Counted from the first letter of the stretch, positions 50,124 through 57,956 are shown. The stretch: 64,000 nucleotides of DNA from a virus (IMGVR_UViG_3300044615_000409:37505-101504), one strand, 5' to 3'. Numbers and translations are program-made. The notes: generated by a model not told the origin, from the letters alone.

Positions 50124-51414
50124 CGTAGAGAGCAAATGTCCCGAACGGGGGATTCGGATTGGGATCACCATGAATGATCCAAGTAGTATCACAATAGTTC
50201 TCATCACCCCAACTGCCGAAGGGGTAGCCATCTGTGAAAACGATCAATCGATTGGGAACTCGACCCTCTTTCTTCAAAAAGTTGAAGATAGAATCAAAGT
50301 CGGTACCACCACCACCTACCAATTCATACTGATCAACACTTTCGAGATTCTCGCTAGTGAAAGTCTGCGGATTGTAAACTTCAGTATCGAAACATGCGAC
50401 ATTGATACGATAGCCATCAAATGCGCTCATCATGCCTGCTACTTCGCTTAAGAATGCACGACCCTGTGCATCACTAATCGAACCTGACAAGTCAATGAAA
50501 ACATCAACGTCAATTTCTTCACCGGGAGTCATAGCGGGCATGATAGCATCCATGTGCCAGCCCCTACGCGATGGGCGCATGAAACTAAAGTCAGTCTTGA
50601 TTGCGCTAGTCAGATTAGTCTGAATCAGTTCGCGCCAGGGCATGACAGGGCTAGTTACATCTTTGATAAGACGTTCGACACCCTTGGGCAAACTACCTGC
50701 TTCAGCACTAGATGCCGCATTCAAAATAGCCTGCTTGATTTCCTGCTTGAGTTGCTCACGCTCCTCAGCAGTCATCTTAGGACGCTTACCTTTACCCTTG
50801 GTTTCTTTGTCCCCATCACCATCACCATCTTCACCCTCGCCATCACCATCACCATCAAGGTGATCGTCAAGCAATTGATTGACCAAATCATCCATGCTGA
50901 TCTTCTCAACATTCTGCATGAGGTCATCATAGATTTCTTCGCTAGACTTGCCGTCGTACTTTGTCTCATACAAGCAAGGTACCGTAGTGATGAATTGACC
51001 CACTTTATGACGCTTGAGATCGGCGTTCACGGCATAGTCATTTGCAATATTGAACAACTGGGGATCACGTTCACCTCGACGGCCCATGTGATCATAGACA
51101 ACGTGTAACACCTCATGCGCAACAAGGAATTCAACTTCCTTGGGCTTGAGTAGCATAACGAAACGTGAATTGTAGTAAAACTTACGTCCATCAGTAGCGG
51201 CAGTAGCACACCAGTCATCAGCATTGATCAATTGCAAACGTGTTGCAAGATTGCCGAAAAAACTATGACGCAAGAGTAGACCGATACGTGCAGTCACCAG
51301 ACGTTCGCGGGCCTGCGCGTCTACGTTCTTGTCGGTGGGACCGATAAGATTGTCGAATTTCTTGTTTCGCTTAGACTTTTTTGCACCTTTAGTGCCGGGA
51401 AGAACATCGCTCAT
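50104..51414 (-). CDS. VWA-domain protein with metallopeptidase-like N-terminus (DUF2201 type)
   Basis: A 436-residue protein. The N-terminal domain holds HEVLHVVYDH (H-E-x-x-H zinc motif, about residue 97). A middle Gly/Asp repeat (GDGDGEGEDGDGD, about 195-208) is probably a flexible acidic linker. The C-terminal VWA domain has the MIDAS DLSGSIS (about 320) and GGGGTDF. DUF2201-type proteins pair with MoxR AAA+ ATPases as metal-dependent remodelling or chaperone systems, and such a gene is at 52329-53423. The start at 51414 has AGGAG; a sigma70 promoter precedes it. Confidence 0.85.
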   Translation of the reverse strand: MSDVLPGTKGAKKSKRNKKFDNLIGPTDKNVDAQARERLVTARIGLLLRHSFFGNLATRLQLINADDWCATAATDGRKFYYNSRFVMLLKPKEVEFLVAHEVLHVVYDHMGRRGERDPQLFNIANDYAVNADLKRHKVGQFITTVPCLYETKYDGKSSEEIYDDLMQNVEKISMDDLVNQLLDDHLDGDGDGEGEDGDGDGDKETKGKGKRPKMTAEEREQLKQEIKQAILNAASSAEAGSLPKGVERLIKDVTSPVMPWRELIQTNLTSAIKTDFSFMRPSRRGWHMDAIMPAMTPGEEIDVDVFIDLSGSISDAQGRAFLSEVAGMMSAFDGYRINVACFDTEVYNPQTFTSENLESVDQYELVGGGGTDFDSIFNFLKKEGRVPNRLIVFTDGYPFGSWGDENYCDTTWIIHGDPNPNPPFGTFALYDDHKKH

Positions 51415-51443
51415 ACGTACACTCCTATCATTCATATGTATCT

Positions 51444-51472
51444 ATTATACGAAAAATTGCTGGAAAAGTCAA
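51444..51472 (-). promoter_or_regulatory. Sigma70-type promoter (TTGACT-17-TATAAT)
   Basis: -35 at 51467-51472, exact -10 at 51444-51449, spacing 17, upstream of the VWA gene. Confidence 0.85.
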
Positions 51473-51481
51473 GACTTTTAT

Positions 51482-51502
51482 GGCGTCGTAAGTTGTTGAT
51501 TT
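51482..51502 (-). repeat. AAATCAACAACTTACG box upstream of early promoter
   Basis: AAATCAACAACTTACG, two variable bases, then GCC, 10 bases upstream of the -35 of the VWA promoter. Identical in the fixed positions to 54172-54192. It overlaps the last codons of nadE, so part of it is coding. Confidence 0.5.
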
Positions 51503-52259
51503 ATTTAGGCTTTTTAAATACGGGAATACTGTTCATTTTATGCAGATTCCTAGCACGTATTTTGCGATATTTGGCTAAGTCTCTTTTAAGTTTTGAGCAA
51601 GTGACTTCTTCTCCGGACTCATCTAGGTGCATAGCCATTTCTAATTCATCATAACTCATACCAAGTTGGTCCTCGTCATTGCGACCGTCATCCCATAATC
51701 CATCCGTGGGGGGTGCATTGATGATCTCTTGTGCGATACCCAATTCACGACCTAACTCCCATACTTCAGATTTCATTAGATCGCCGATTGGGCTGATATC
51801 AACACCACCATCACCATATTTGGTAAAGAAACCTACACCAAAATCTTCTACTTTGTTACCAGTACCAACAACGATACCATCCATGTGTTGTGCTACCTGG
51901 TATAGTGTCAACATGCGCATTCTACTACGTGAGTTAGCAAAAGCCAAATCACTATTGAAGCCCAATGTAGTCATTCGTTTTTCAAATACCGCAAACTGTT
52001 TGGTTAGGTCTACGTTGACATGAACCACATTACTAAAATAATTTTCTACCAACCATTCTGCATGTTTGATACTCAGTTCGTGGGTACGTTTACTTTGTTT
52101 GATGGGCATAGTCAATACATACGTGAGAATGTCTGTATTTGCACACAATGTACTAACCACTGCACTATCGATGCCGCCGGACACTCCGACGACCAGTGTC
52201 TTGATCTTGTTACGCTTGGCGTAATCTTTAATCCATTTAGTTATTTGTTTATGTAGCAT
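51501..52259 (-). CDS. nadE: NH3-dependent NAD+ synthetase
   Basis: A 252-residue enzyme that amidates nicotinate adenine dinucleotide to NAD+. The ATP-pyrophosphatase P-loop VVGVSGGIDSAVVSTL lies at about residues 22-37; GTGNKVEDFGVGFFTKYGDGGVD (split here by function: Glu and Asp ligands) and PIGDLMKSEVWELG are the usual NadE blocks, and PPTDGLWDD closes the site. Length is that of a full single-domain enzyme. A structured leader with the ribosome site in a stem precedes it. A partner NMNAT-like gene is at 54466-55323. Confidence 0.92.
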   Translation of the reverse strand: MLHKQITKWIKDYAKRNKIKTLVVGVSGGIDSAVVSTLCANTDILTYVLTMPIKQSKRTHELSIKHAEWLVENYFSNVVHVNVDLTKQFAVFEKRMTTLGFNSDLAFANSRSRMRMLTLYQVAQHMDGIVVGTGNKVEDFGVGFFTKYGDGGVDISPIGDLMKSEVWELGRELGIAQEIINAPPTDGLWDDGRNDEDQLGMSYDELEMAMHLDESGEEVTCSKLKRDLAKYRKIRARNLHKMNSIPVFKKPK

Positions 52260-52267
52260 AAAAGGTA

Positions 52268-52320
52268 CCTACCCGGCAGACACTAAGGACTCTCACAATA
52301 CTTAGCATCCACCGGGTAGG
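52268..52320 (-). promoter_or_regulatory. Structured 5' leader of nadE (or terminator of the MoxR gene)
   Basis: An outer 9-bp stem (arms 52268-52276 and 52312-52320, CCTACCCGG / CCGGGTAGG), a 5x5 internal loop, an inner 6-bp stem (52282-52287 with 52301-52306) and a 13-base loop. The likely ribosome site GGTAGG lies in the outer stem 8 bases before the ATG. No U-run longer than four follows, so regulation of nadE translation is as likely as termination. Confidence 0.6.
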
Positions 52321-52328
52321 ATTTAATT

Positions 52329-53423
52329 TTAGTTATTAGTATCCACGATGTACTTGCCGTACTTCTGATGGAACTCGTTGAAGTTCTTCAACTGACTGGG
52401 TTCGATCGGCAACTTGAAAGTCTTAAGTGCGATCTTAGCACCCATAACAACCAACTCAGTCTCAAAGTTAGCCATCATGTACGTGAAGAAGTTGCTAGCC
52501 ATCTCGTGGAACTTCTTGCTATCAACCTTGTTCTCAACAGCATCACGCAATTCGTAGCACATACTAGTAGTCAACGAATACATCGCCGAGATTTCTTTGA
52601 CAGCGAGGTCCTTGACCTTGCCATTAAGAATGTCAGTCGGGTTGGGCAGTTTGCCTGCGATCTTGCGGTGAGCCATAAACTTGACTGCAAGACCCTCACC
52701 TACAGCACCTGCGATCAAATTGAAGAGAGTATCGTTATCCATATCCTCTTCATCATCAAGCAATTCGCTAACGAATGTCCAACTACGGGGAGTAGCGAAA
52801 GCGCGGCTAGCACTCTTGCTATCAAAGTCATAGAGATCCTGCTTTGCGAAACTCAAGTAGCCAACGACATCCTCATGAATGCCCTTGACGACAGCCCAGT
52901 TTTGCCATGAGACAAAATCAGCCCGAATTTCAAGGTGAATGAAACGATTAGCGAGGGGCATCGGCATGCGATACGTCACGCCCTTATCACTTTCACGATT
53001 GCCTGCGGCAACGATAACAACGTTATCGGGCAACTTGTACTTGCCCACAGCACGATTAAGTGTCAACTGATAACCTGCAGCCTGTACAGCGGGTGCCGCA
53101 CTATTCATCTCATCAAGGAACAACACGATGATGGGATACTTGCTAGCAAGTTCCTCGTCAGGCAATTCGACCGGGGGAGCCCAGTCCATACGATTGATAT
53201 CTTTGTTGTAGTAAGGGATACCACGCAAGTCAGTGGGTTCCATTTGCGCCATACGCAAATCGATCATATGTCCACCGAGTTCTTTAGTGATATCTGCAAT
53301 CACTTCAGACTTGCCGATACCGGGAGGACCCCAGAGAAAGATTGGACGCTTAGTCTTGAATGCTTTGAGTACTGCCTTGCGGGCTTGTACTGTAGTGATA
53401 GTAAGATTGTCTGAGATAGCCAT
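52329..53423 (-). CDS. MoxR-type AAA+ ATPase
   Basis: A 364-residue ATPase. Walker A is WGPPGIGKSEV (about residue 33), Walker B is VLFLDEMNSA (about 98), sensor 1 is AAGNRESD, and MPMPLANRFIHLEI contains the arginine finger region. MoxR ATPases work with VWA proteins; the VWA/metallopeptidase gene lies just beyond nadE. The start at 53423 has AGGAGA; the in-frame start at 53486 would cross the promoter. Confidence 0.9.
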   Translation of the reverse strand: MAISDNLTITTVQARKAVLKAFKTKRPIFLWGPPGIGKSEVIADITKELGGHMIDLRMAQMEPTDLRGIPYYNKDINRMDWAPPVELPDEELASKYPIIVLFLDEMNSAAPAVQAAGYQLTLNRAVGKYKLPDNVVIVAAGNRESDKGVTYRMPMPLANRFIHLEIRADFVSWQNWAVVKGIHEDVVGYLSFAKQDLYDFDSKSASRAFATPRSWTFVSELLDDEEDMDNDTLFNLIAGAVGEGLAVKFMAHRKIAGKLPNPTDILNGKVKDLAVKEISAMYSLTTSMCYELRDAVENKVDSKKFHEMASNFFTYMMANFETELVVMGAKIALKTFKLPIEPSQLKNFNEFHQKYGKYIVDTNN

Positions 53424-53457
53424 GTGAGAGTCTCCTATAAAAAAATGATATGTATGA

Positions 53458-53486
53458 AGTATAGTACCTTCAAACGCAAATGTCAA
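53458..53486 (-). promoter_or_regulatory. Sigma70-type promoter (TTGACA-17-TATACT)
   Basis: -35 at 53481-53486, -10 at 53458-53463, spacing 17, upstream of the MoxR gene; overlaps the last codons of the gene upstream. Confidence 0.82.
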
Positions 53487-53749
53487 GCCTTGTAGTAGTC
53501 ATAACTACGAATTTTACTTTGCCGATTTGTGTGGCTTTCGTTAAACTTGATTTCGTAACCCTTTTGTTTGAGGGCAGTGATCAGTACAGAAAGGTCACAG
53601 TCTTCCTCGAGGAAAGCATTGTTACCATTTTGATAACTGTAAGTAGAAATCTTATCGGCGATGCCAAGTTTGGCAAGTCTTGCTTTTGGGAAACGTGCCC
53701 AGGCATGACCCGGATCTGCGAAAACTTTGATACTGATCGTCTTAGCCAT
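53483..53749 (-). CDS. Small conserved protein
   Basis: An 88-residue protein (TISIKVFADPGHAWARFPKARLAKLGIADK...SKIRSYDYYK). A compact alpha/beta sequence that I recall as a conserved hypothetical in proteobacteria and their phages; function unknown. Own sigma70 promoter. Confidence 0.7.
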   Translation of the reverse strand: MAKTISIKVFADPGHAWARFPKARLAKLGIADKISTYSYQNGNNAFLEEDCDLSVLITALKQKGYEIKFNESHTNRQSKIRSYDYYKA

Positions 53750-53774
53750 TTGTTACTCCGTCAATGATATGTAT

Positions 53775-53803
53775 ATTATGAACCCAACTTGACCAAATGT
53801 CAA
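53775..53803 (-). promoter_or_regulatory. Sigma70-type promoter (TTGACA-17-CATAAT)
   Basis: -35 at 53798-53803, -10 at 53775-53780, spacing 17, upstream of the gene starting at 53749. Confidence 0.82.
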
Positions 53804-53806
53804 GCC

Positions 53807-54079
53807 TTACATCGACCAGTAGGATTCGCTAGAAGGCGAACAGAAATATGGGCGGTCATAGCGTTCTTGGAACATTTTGCCGGTCATGAGATTTTTGCTG
53901 GTCACATAAGTCTCAAACACTTCTACAATGAAGCCCAACTTACGCTTACCTTCTACTACTGCATTGATGTAGTCCTTAGTGCTAGGGGCAAAATCTTGCT
54001 TAACGACAAGACGCTTACCTTCTTTAGTACGCTTGTCAGTCTTGTAGATTTCGAGGGTGTATTCAACTAGTGCAGACAT
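53807..54079 (-). CDS. Small early protein of unknown function
   Basis: A 90-residue protein (SALVEYTLEIYKTDKRTKEGKRLVVKQDF). No family recognised. The start at 54079 follows the same AAAGGAACTGAA leader as the gene at 26721. Confidence 0.65.
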   Translation of the reverse strand: MSALVEYTLEIYKTDKRTKEGKRLVVKQDFAPSTKDYINAVVEGKRKLGFIVEVFETYVTSKNLMTGKMFQERYDRPYFCSPSSESYWSM

Positions 54080-54140
54080 TTCAGTTCCTTTTCTCAACTC
54101 TATGTACTAATTATATGCCCGATAGTACCCAAAGTCAAGC
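54077..54140 (-). repeat. Early promoter-leader repeat, copy B
   Basis: Nearly identical to 26719-26782; differs mainly in the promoter spacer and the -10 (TATAAT here, CATAAT there). Confidence 0.7.
54110..54138 (-). promoter_or_regulatory. Sigma70-type promoter (TTGACT-17-TATAAT)
   Basis: -35 at 54133-54138, exact -10 at 54110-54115, spacing 17, upstream of the gene starting at 54079. Confidence 0.86.
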
Positions 54141-54171
54141 CTTTTTATGTTGTATTTTTGCAACATTTTAA

Positions 54172-54192
54172 GGCTACGTAAGTTGTTGATTT
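54172..54192 (-). repeat. AAATCAACAACTTACG box upstream of early promoter
   Basis: Same box as 51482-51502, here 34 bases upstream of the -35, in a non-coding gap that also holds an ATGTTG/CAACAT hairpin at 54147-54166. Confidence 0.5.
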
Positions 54193-54203
54193 ATATAGGG
54201 TTT

Positions 54204-54464
54204 TTACTCTGACAGTTTCGCTATCAGGATCATCTTTTCGAGATAATCAATGGCATTAGCCAAATTTTCTCTAGGCTCGTCCACATAATTAGGTCTGTGG
54301 GTTTGGCGTGCTTTTACTTCTGCACTGCCTAAGACGGAAATAAGACCTTCAACATTCTTTAGGAATTTATGAAGGTCTTTATTATAATTGATAGTACGCA
54401 ATTGTCGATGTAACTCATCGACAACTTTGGTGGCTTCTAGCGCAGTTTCAAACCTGCGTTGCAT
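54204..54464 (-). CDS. Hypothetical phage protein
   Basis: An 86-residue helical protein (MQRRFETALEATKVVDELHRQL). I chose the ATG at 54464, one base after the upstream stop; longer readings to 54524 or 54542 lie inside that gene. Function unknown. Confidence 0.58.
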   Translation of the reverse strand: MQRRFETALEATKVVDELHRQLRTINYNKDLHKFLKNVEGLISVLGSAEVKARQTHRPNYVDEPRENLANAIDYLEKMILIAKLSE

Positions 54465-54465
54465 A

Positions 54466-55323
54466 TCACTTGAGTCCCATCTCCTGTCGGATCTTTGTTG
54501 CGGAGATACTGTGAGTTGCATCATCAAACACCTCTTGCTCAATCTTATAACCTACATCACGCCCATACGTGATGTTCACAATATTGGGCACTACTTGTAT
54601 AGTATACATGCCTTGATAGAGAGGGTCAAGATCACGGCGTATGCGATCAGTAACTTGCTCAATCGCAAATGGATTACTGCCCTGCCAACCCTGACAGTCA
54701 CGTATCATGATACACACCTGACCCGTTTTTGCCAACGCACGTTCAAATAAAGCACGATGACCCTTGTGCCATGGTTGCCAGCGACCTAGCATCTGTACTG
54801 TTTCTTTCTGCCAATCAAACACAGGTCTACGCTCATTGTTTAGTATCTTCTGCCCTATGTATGAAGCCCAGTAATCTGCATTCTGCTCGTTGATACGGAA
54901 GTCATAGACGGTGGGTGGCACAAACGCTTTGTTAGTATCTTCAAACCTACCCTCGTCAATAGTATCTACCCATACAACCCAATCTGCTTTATAATTATTA
55001 CGCATCTCTGGCAATGGTGCTACGAAATCACAGATGACATAATCACCTGCTGAAGCCAATGCAAAGTCTAGCATACGAATACTTTGACGTATGCGACCCT
55101 CTTTACTGAAATCCCAATCGTTGAAACGCTTGCGAACATCATCAGCATTGAACCAATCAACTGTTGCTGACCAATTTTGTGGTGCCATCTCATACTGTGA
55201 CATACGTTCGAACGACATATGTTGTATGGTGCTATAATCTTCTAGATATTTTTTAAGTCTTTCTGCTAGATATGTCTTCCCCGATCCGGGAAGGCCCATG
55301 ATTAGTATTCTTTTTGCGGTCAT
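54466..55323 (-). CDS. Bifunctional APS-kinase-like / NMNAT-like nucleotidyltransferase
   Basis: A 285-residue two-domain protein. Residues 1-165 resemble APS kinase: P-loop MGLPGSGKTYLAERL, then WFNADDVRKRFNDWDFSKEG and DYVICDFVAPL. Residues 170-285 form a nucleotidyltransferase: LGRWQPWHKGH (H-x-G-H), GSNPFAIEQVTDRI and a C-terminal ISATKIRQEMG. The H-x-G-H, N-P-F and I-S-x-T-x-I-R set resembles NMN adenylyltransferases. With nadE nearby it could serve NAD synthesis, but cytidylyltransferase activity is also possible. AAGGGG precedes the ATG. Confidence 0.78.
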   Translation of the reverse strand: MTAKRILIMGLPGSGKTYLAERLKKYLEDYSTIQHMSFERMSQYEMAPQNWSATVDWFNADDVRKRFNDWDFSKEGRIRQSIRMLDFALASAGDYVICDFVAPLPEMRNNYKADWVVWVDTIDEGRFEDTNKAFVPPTVYDFRINEQNADYWASYIGQKILNNERRPVFDWQKETVQMLGRWQPWHKGHRALFERALAKTGQVCIMIRDCQGWQGSNPFAIEQVTDRIRRDLDPLYQGMYTIQVVPNIVNITYGRDVGYKIEQEVFDDATHSISATKIRQEMGLK

Positions 55324-55335
55324 ATTTTCCCCTTG

Positions 55336-57843
55336 TTAAAATTTACCGTTTGTATTTAACTGGGGTGGGATACCCGCACGACTTATTTTGCTATTGAATG
55401 CACTAGCATTCTTTTTGATACTATCGGGCTTGACATCCACTGTCAATGCCGTCTTGAAACGTGGATCATTTTTCTGTTTTTCGCTAGGGATATATCCTGA
55501 TGCTTCATTGACAGGTTTTTTCAATATCTCAATGACTTTATCTGCGGCGGCTTTTATTGCTTTATCATATCCCATCTCTTTTGCTTCTTCTCTGGATTTA
55601 CCCAAGAATTGTTTAAGCATAGTTTTAGCAACATCCAACATTACTTTTTTCTGATCGGGATGATTGTATATTCGTTGTAATTGACTTTCACGCTGATAAT
55701 AACTAGAGTAACCAATAGCATCGGCCAAACTTTGTAAGTCGTATCTCCTACTTTGTAGTGTTGGGTTACGATTATCAAACATCTTATGTTGTTTAATAAT
55801 TCTAGGATCTAATACAACACCTTGTGTTGGTTCATTGTAAGCAATCCATCCAGCACCCGGATCGTATACGCTAGTAAAGCCTAACTCTCTTAATATTTTA
55901 TTCCAACGAATTACATTAGTTTCATCACTTTTGCCTAGTCTACTCAAGCAATCATAAATGAACCAATATGGCGTACCATCATATTCTGGATCGTCAATTG
56001 CTTGTTGTATTACTTCTTCAGGACAATATTGAAGCAATGCTTTTTTTAATTTAGCAGGATCAACTTTTGTTTCTTTTGTCATTTCATTTGAACGGTCATA
56101 TTGAAACAATTGTATATAAGGGAAGTTATCTCCCCATGGAAGTGATTCGTCACGGTCGGCCATTTGCATAAAGTATCGTAATGGATAAAAGTAAATGCCT
56201 TTAGGTGTGTCTTCGCTAACAGCCGCACGTGGATTAACGCCTAACTTAGGCTCCGCAGTCATACTAACAGCCCAATTGTCTATGTCATTAATATTATCTT
56301 CGGCGTAATTAATAAGGTCATATTTTCCAGACCCACTTCTCATATTTTGATTTGGGTTTCTACGTGCTTCGTCAACTTCTTTGTTAATTTTATTTAATTC
56401 ATAGATAACTTTGTCACCTGTGTCTGCTCTAAACGCTTTAAAGCCCCAGGCTCTAGCATAACGCTGAACTAAACTGTCATATAATCTTGCGCGGCTTTGT
56501 GATTTTTGTCCATCTTCAACTTCTTTGCTGGCTGAAAAGAATACTCTTTTTGGTTTGTATTTTTTAATAAATGTTTGAATAGCACTTAGTACAGTGGCAA
56601 ACACACGCTGTTGATCACCTTCGCCTGTGACTTCTTGGCTGTTGTTTCTAAAGAACTCAACACTCCATGCCTCTTCTTTAGTACCTTGGCTAAATCCCTT
56701 GTTAAACATGATACTTAGATAATTACCATCATCTAATTTTGTGTATGCGTCAACATCACCGTGATCACCTTTTGACCATCTAAGTTTGTAAGGTTTATCA
56801 AATGTTTCATTGACATTGTATGTAGGATCAACTTTCTGACCCTTCATAGGTTCATGACCTTTAGGATCAATGTCAGTTACATCTAATCCTGTTTTCTTTA
56901 ATGCTTGAATATATTGATGTTCTAAATCTTCGTCACCGAAACTTAATATAGTGCTTGGTGGTCCTTTACCGAAGTCATGTTTACCTAGACCCTTCATATT
57001 ACTGATATGCTGTCCTAGTTTATACCAGTCATAGACATCACTGACATCTACACGTATTGTACCTTGAGGCATAGTAGGCGGAAATTCTGGGCCTGGTGGA
57101 GGGCCGTTTGGATCATAATCTTCGCCCATCTCGTTGGCTAAACTTAATTCTCTACTGTGCAACTCTTGTTTCAAATCCCACAGTGCTTTAAATAATCCTT
57201 GCTTGCGTACAGCCTTAAATGCTAGATTTTCAGGACCAAACTCACCTGTTTGATCTAATCCTGATTTGCGATATCTCTTAATGATATCTAATACACGCTC
57301 TACATCTTTTAGGTTTTTAGTCTTTAATGCTAGTTCTATCAACTCACCTAGTTTCTCATACTTCGCTCTGGTTCTGTCTTGATCAAAGTTGGCTTTACGT
57401 TTGACAGGAACTCTAGTCCATGCTTTCTTTAATAGGCTATATTCTCCTAGACTATGGTGTGGTTGTTCACTATCCTGAACGTATAATTCTACGGGTATAC
57501 CACGTATTTTTAAATCATGTGAATTATTGTATTCATTCTTTTTCGCATTAAACAACTCACGATAAACCTCATCATTAGATAGTTTATCCATGTCTACAAG
57601 AATATGCAAGTCTATGTCGCTATGCGGAGTGTATGAGTAGGCCGCGTTACTACCGCTTATAGTAATATCCTCTACCTTGAGTTTTCCTATACCTAGTTCG
57701 GACATGAAGTCTTCAGCCATAGTCATGAGTTTGGCATAGACTGCAGGATCTAAATCATCCCCGATCCAAAGTTTGGGGTTGAGTTCGTTGTGGAATTTCA
57801 CCGCATCAGCAAGTCTAAATGATTCAAGTTCTTTTATGTCCAT
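55336..57843 (-). CDS. Large Pol-beta-type nucleotidyltransferase protein
   Basis: An 835-residue multidomain protein. Near residues 60-80 it has ITISGSNAAYSYTPHSDIDLHIL, the G-S...S-D-x-D-[LI] site of Pol-beta-fold nucleotidyltransferases, with a possible third carboxylate in GIPVELYVQD. A helical region follows. About residues 340-490 hold a second domain (KRVFFSASKEVEDGQKSQSR, GFKAF) resembling an acetyltransferase-type fold. A C-terminal domain includes IYFYPLRYFMQMADR. Start MDIKELESF. It may be a virion-associated or toxin-like enzyme; the target is unknown. A late box ends 5 bases before the ATG. Confidence 0.7.
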   Translation of the reverse strand: MDIKELESFRLADAVKFHNELNPKLWIGDDLDPAVYAKLMTMAEDFMSELGIGKLKVEDITISGSNAAYSYTPHSDIDLHILVDMDKLSNDEVYRELFNAKKNEYNNSHDLKIRGIPVELYVQDSEQPHHSLGEYSLLKKAWTRVPVKRKANFDQDRTRAKYEKLGELIELALKTKNLKDVERVLDIIKRYRKSGLDQTGEFGPENLAFKAVRKQGLFKALWDLKQELHSRELSLANEMGEDYDPNGPPPGPEFPPTMPQGTIRVDVSDVYDWYKLGQHISNMKGLGKHDFGKGPPSTILSFGDEDLEHQYIQALKKTGLDVTDIDPKGHEPMKGQKVDPTYNVNETFDKPYKLRWSKGDHGDVDAYTKLDDGNYLSIMFNKGFSQGTKEEAWSVEFFRNNSQEVTGEGDQQRVFATVLSAIQTFIKKYKPKRVFFSASKEVEDGQKSQSRARLYDSLVQRYARAWGFKAFRADTGDKVIYELNKINKEVDEARRNPNQNMRSGSGKYDLINYAEDNINDIDNWAVSMTAEPKLGVNPRAAVSEDTPKGIYFYPLRYFMQMADRDESLPWGDNFPYIQLFQYDRSNEMTKETKVDPAKLKKALLQYCPEEVIQQAIDDPEYDGTPYWFIYDCLSRLGKSDETNVIRWNKILRELGFTSVYDPGAGWIAYNEPTQGVVLDPRIIKQHKMFDNRNPTLQSRRYDLQSLADAIGYSSYYQRESQLQRIYNHPDQKKVMLDVAKTMLKQFLGKSREEAKEMGYDKAIKAAADKVIEILKKPVNEASGYIPSEKQKNDPRFKTALTVDVKPDSIKKNASAFNSKISRAGIPPQLNTNGKF
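55352..55359 (-). promoter_or_regulatory. Late-promoter-like box (TTAAATAC)
   Basis: TTAAATAC near the end of the upstream gene, before the kinase/nucleotidyltransferase gene starting at 55323, which has its own AAGGGG site. Weak match. Confidence 0.35.
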
Positions 57844-57847
57844 AAAT

Positions 57848-57855
57848 GTATTTAG
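57848..57855 (-). promoter_or_regulatory. Late-promoter-like box (CTAAATAC)
   Basis: TAAATA ends 5 bases before the ATG at 57843, which has no ribosome site. It lies immediately after the tmRNA terminator, so a fresh promoter is expected here. Confidence 0.5.
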
Positions 57856-57857
57856 TT

Positions 57858-57884
57858 AAAAAGAAAGGCCCCTTAAGGCCTTTC
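57858..57884 (-). terminator. Intrinsic terminator of the tmRNA transcript
   Basis: GAAAGGCC / GGCCTTTC, 8-bp stem (57863-57870 with 57877-57884), 6-base loop, followed on the minus strand by TTTTT. Confidence 0.92.
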
Positions 57885-57923
57885 CCGACTGTTGGTTACA
57901 AGGTTGTCAACCCCGGCTTAGCC

Positions 57924-57956
57924 TCAAGCGGCTAGAGCATATACGCTATCGTTTGC
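57924..57956 (-). other. tmRNA tag reading frame: ANDSVYALAA-stop
   Basis: GCA (resume codon) through TGA encodes ANDSVYALAA. E. coli uses ANDENYALAA, so both the start (AND) and the protease-recognised end (YALAA) are kept and only the middle differs. The tag ends in the hairpin TAGCC-GCTTGA-GGCTA. Confidence 0.93.

Noticed and set aside
49866-50231. 121-residue reading of the gene downstream of the VWA gene
   Set aside because: Its first 36 residues lie in antiphase within the VWA gene and lack a ribosome site; the start at 50123 is preferred.
50820-50910. GAT/GGT-type tandem repeat as a possible regulatory or satellite repeat
   Set aside because: It codes for the Gly/Asp linker of the VWA protein and is explained as a low-complexity coding repeat.
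54147-54166. ATGTTG/CAACAT hairpin as a terminator
   Set aside because: The stem is short and AT-rich and no U-run follows on the minus strand; it may just be part of the promoter-upstream region.
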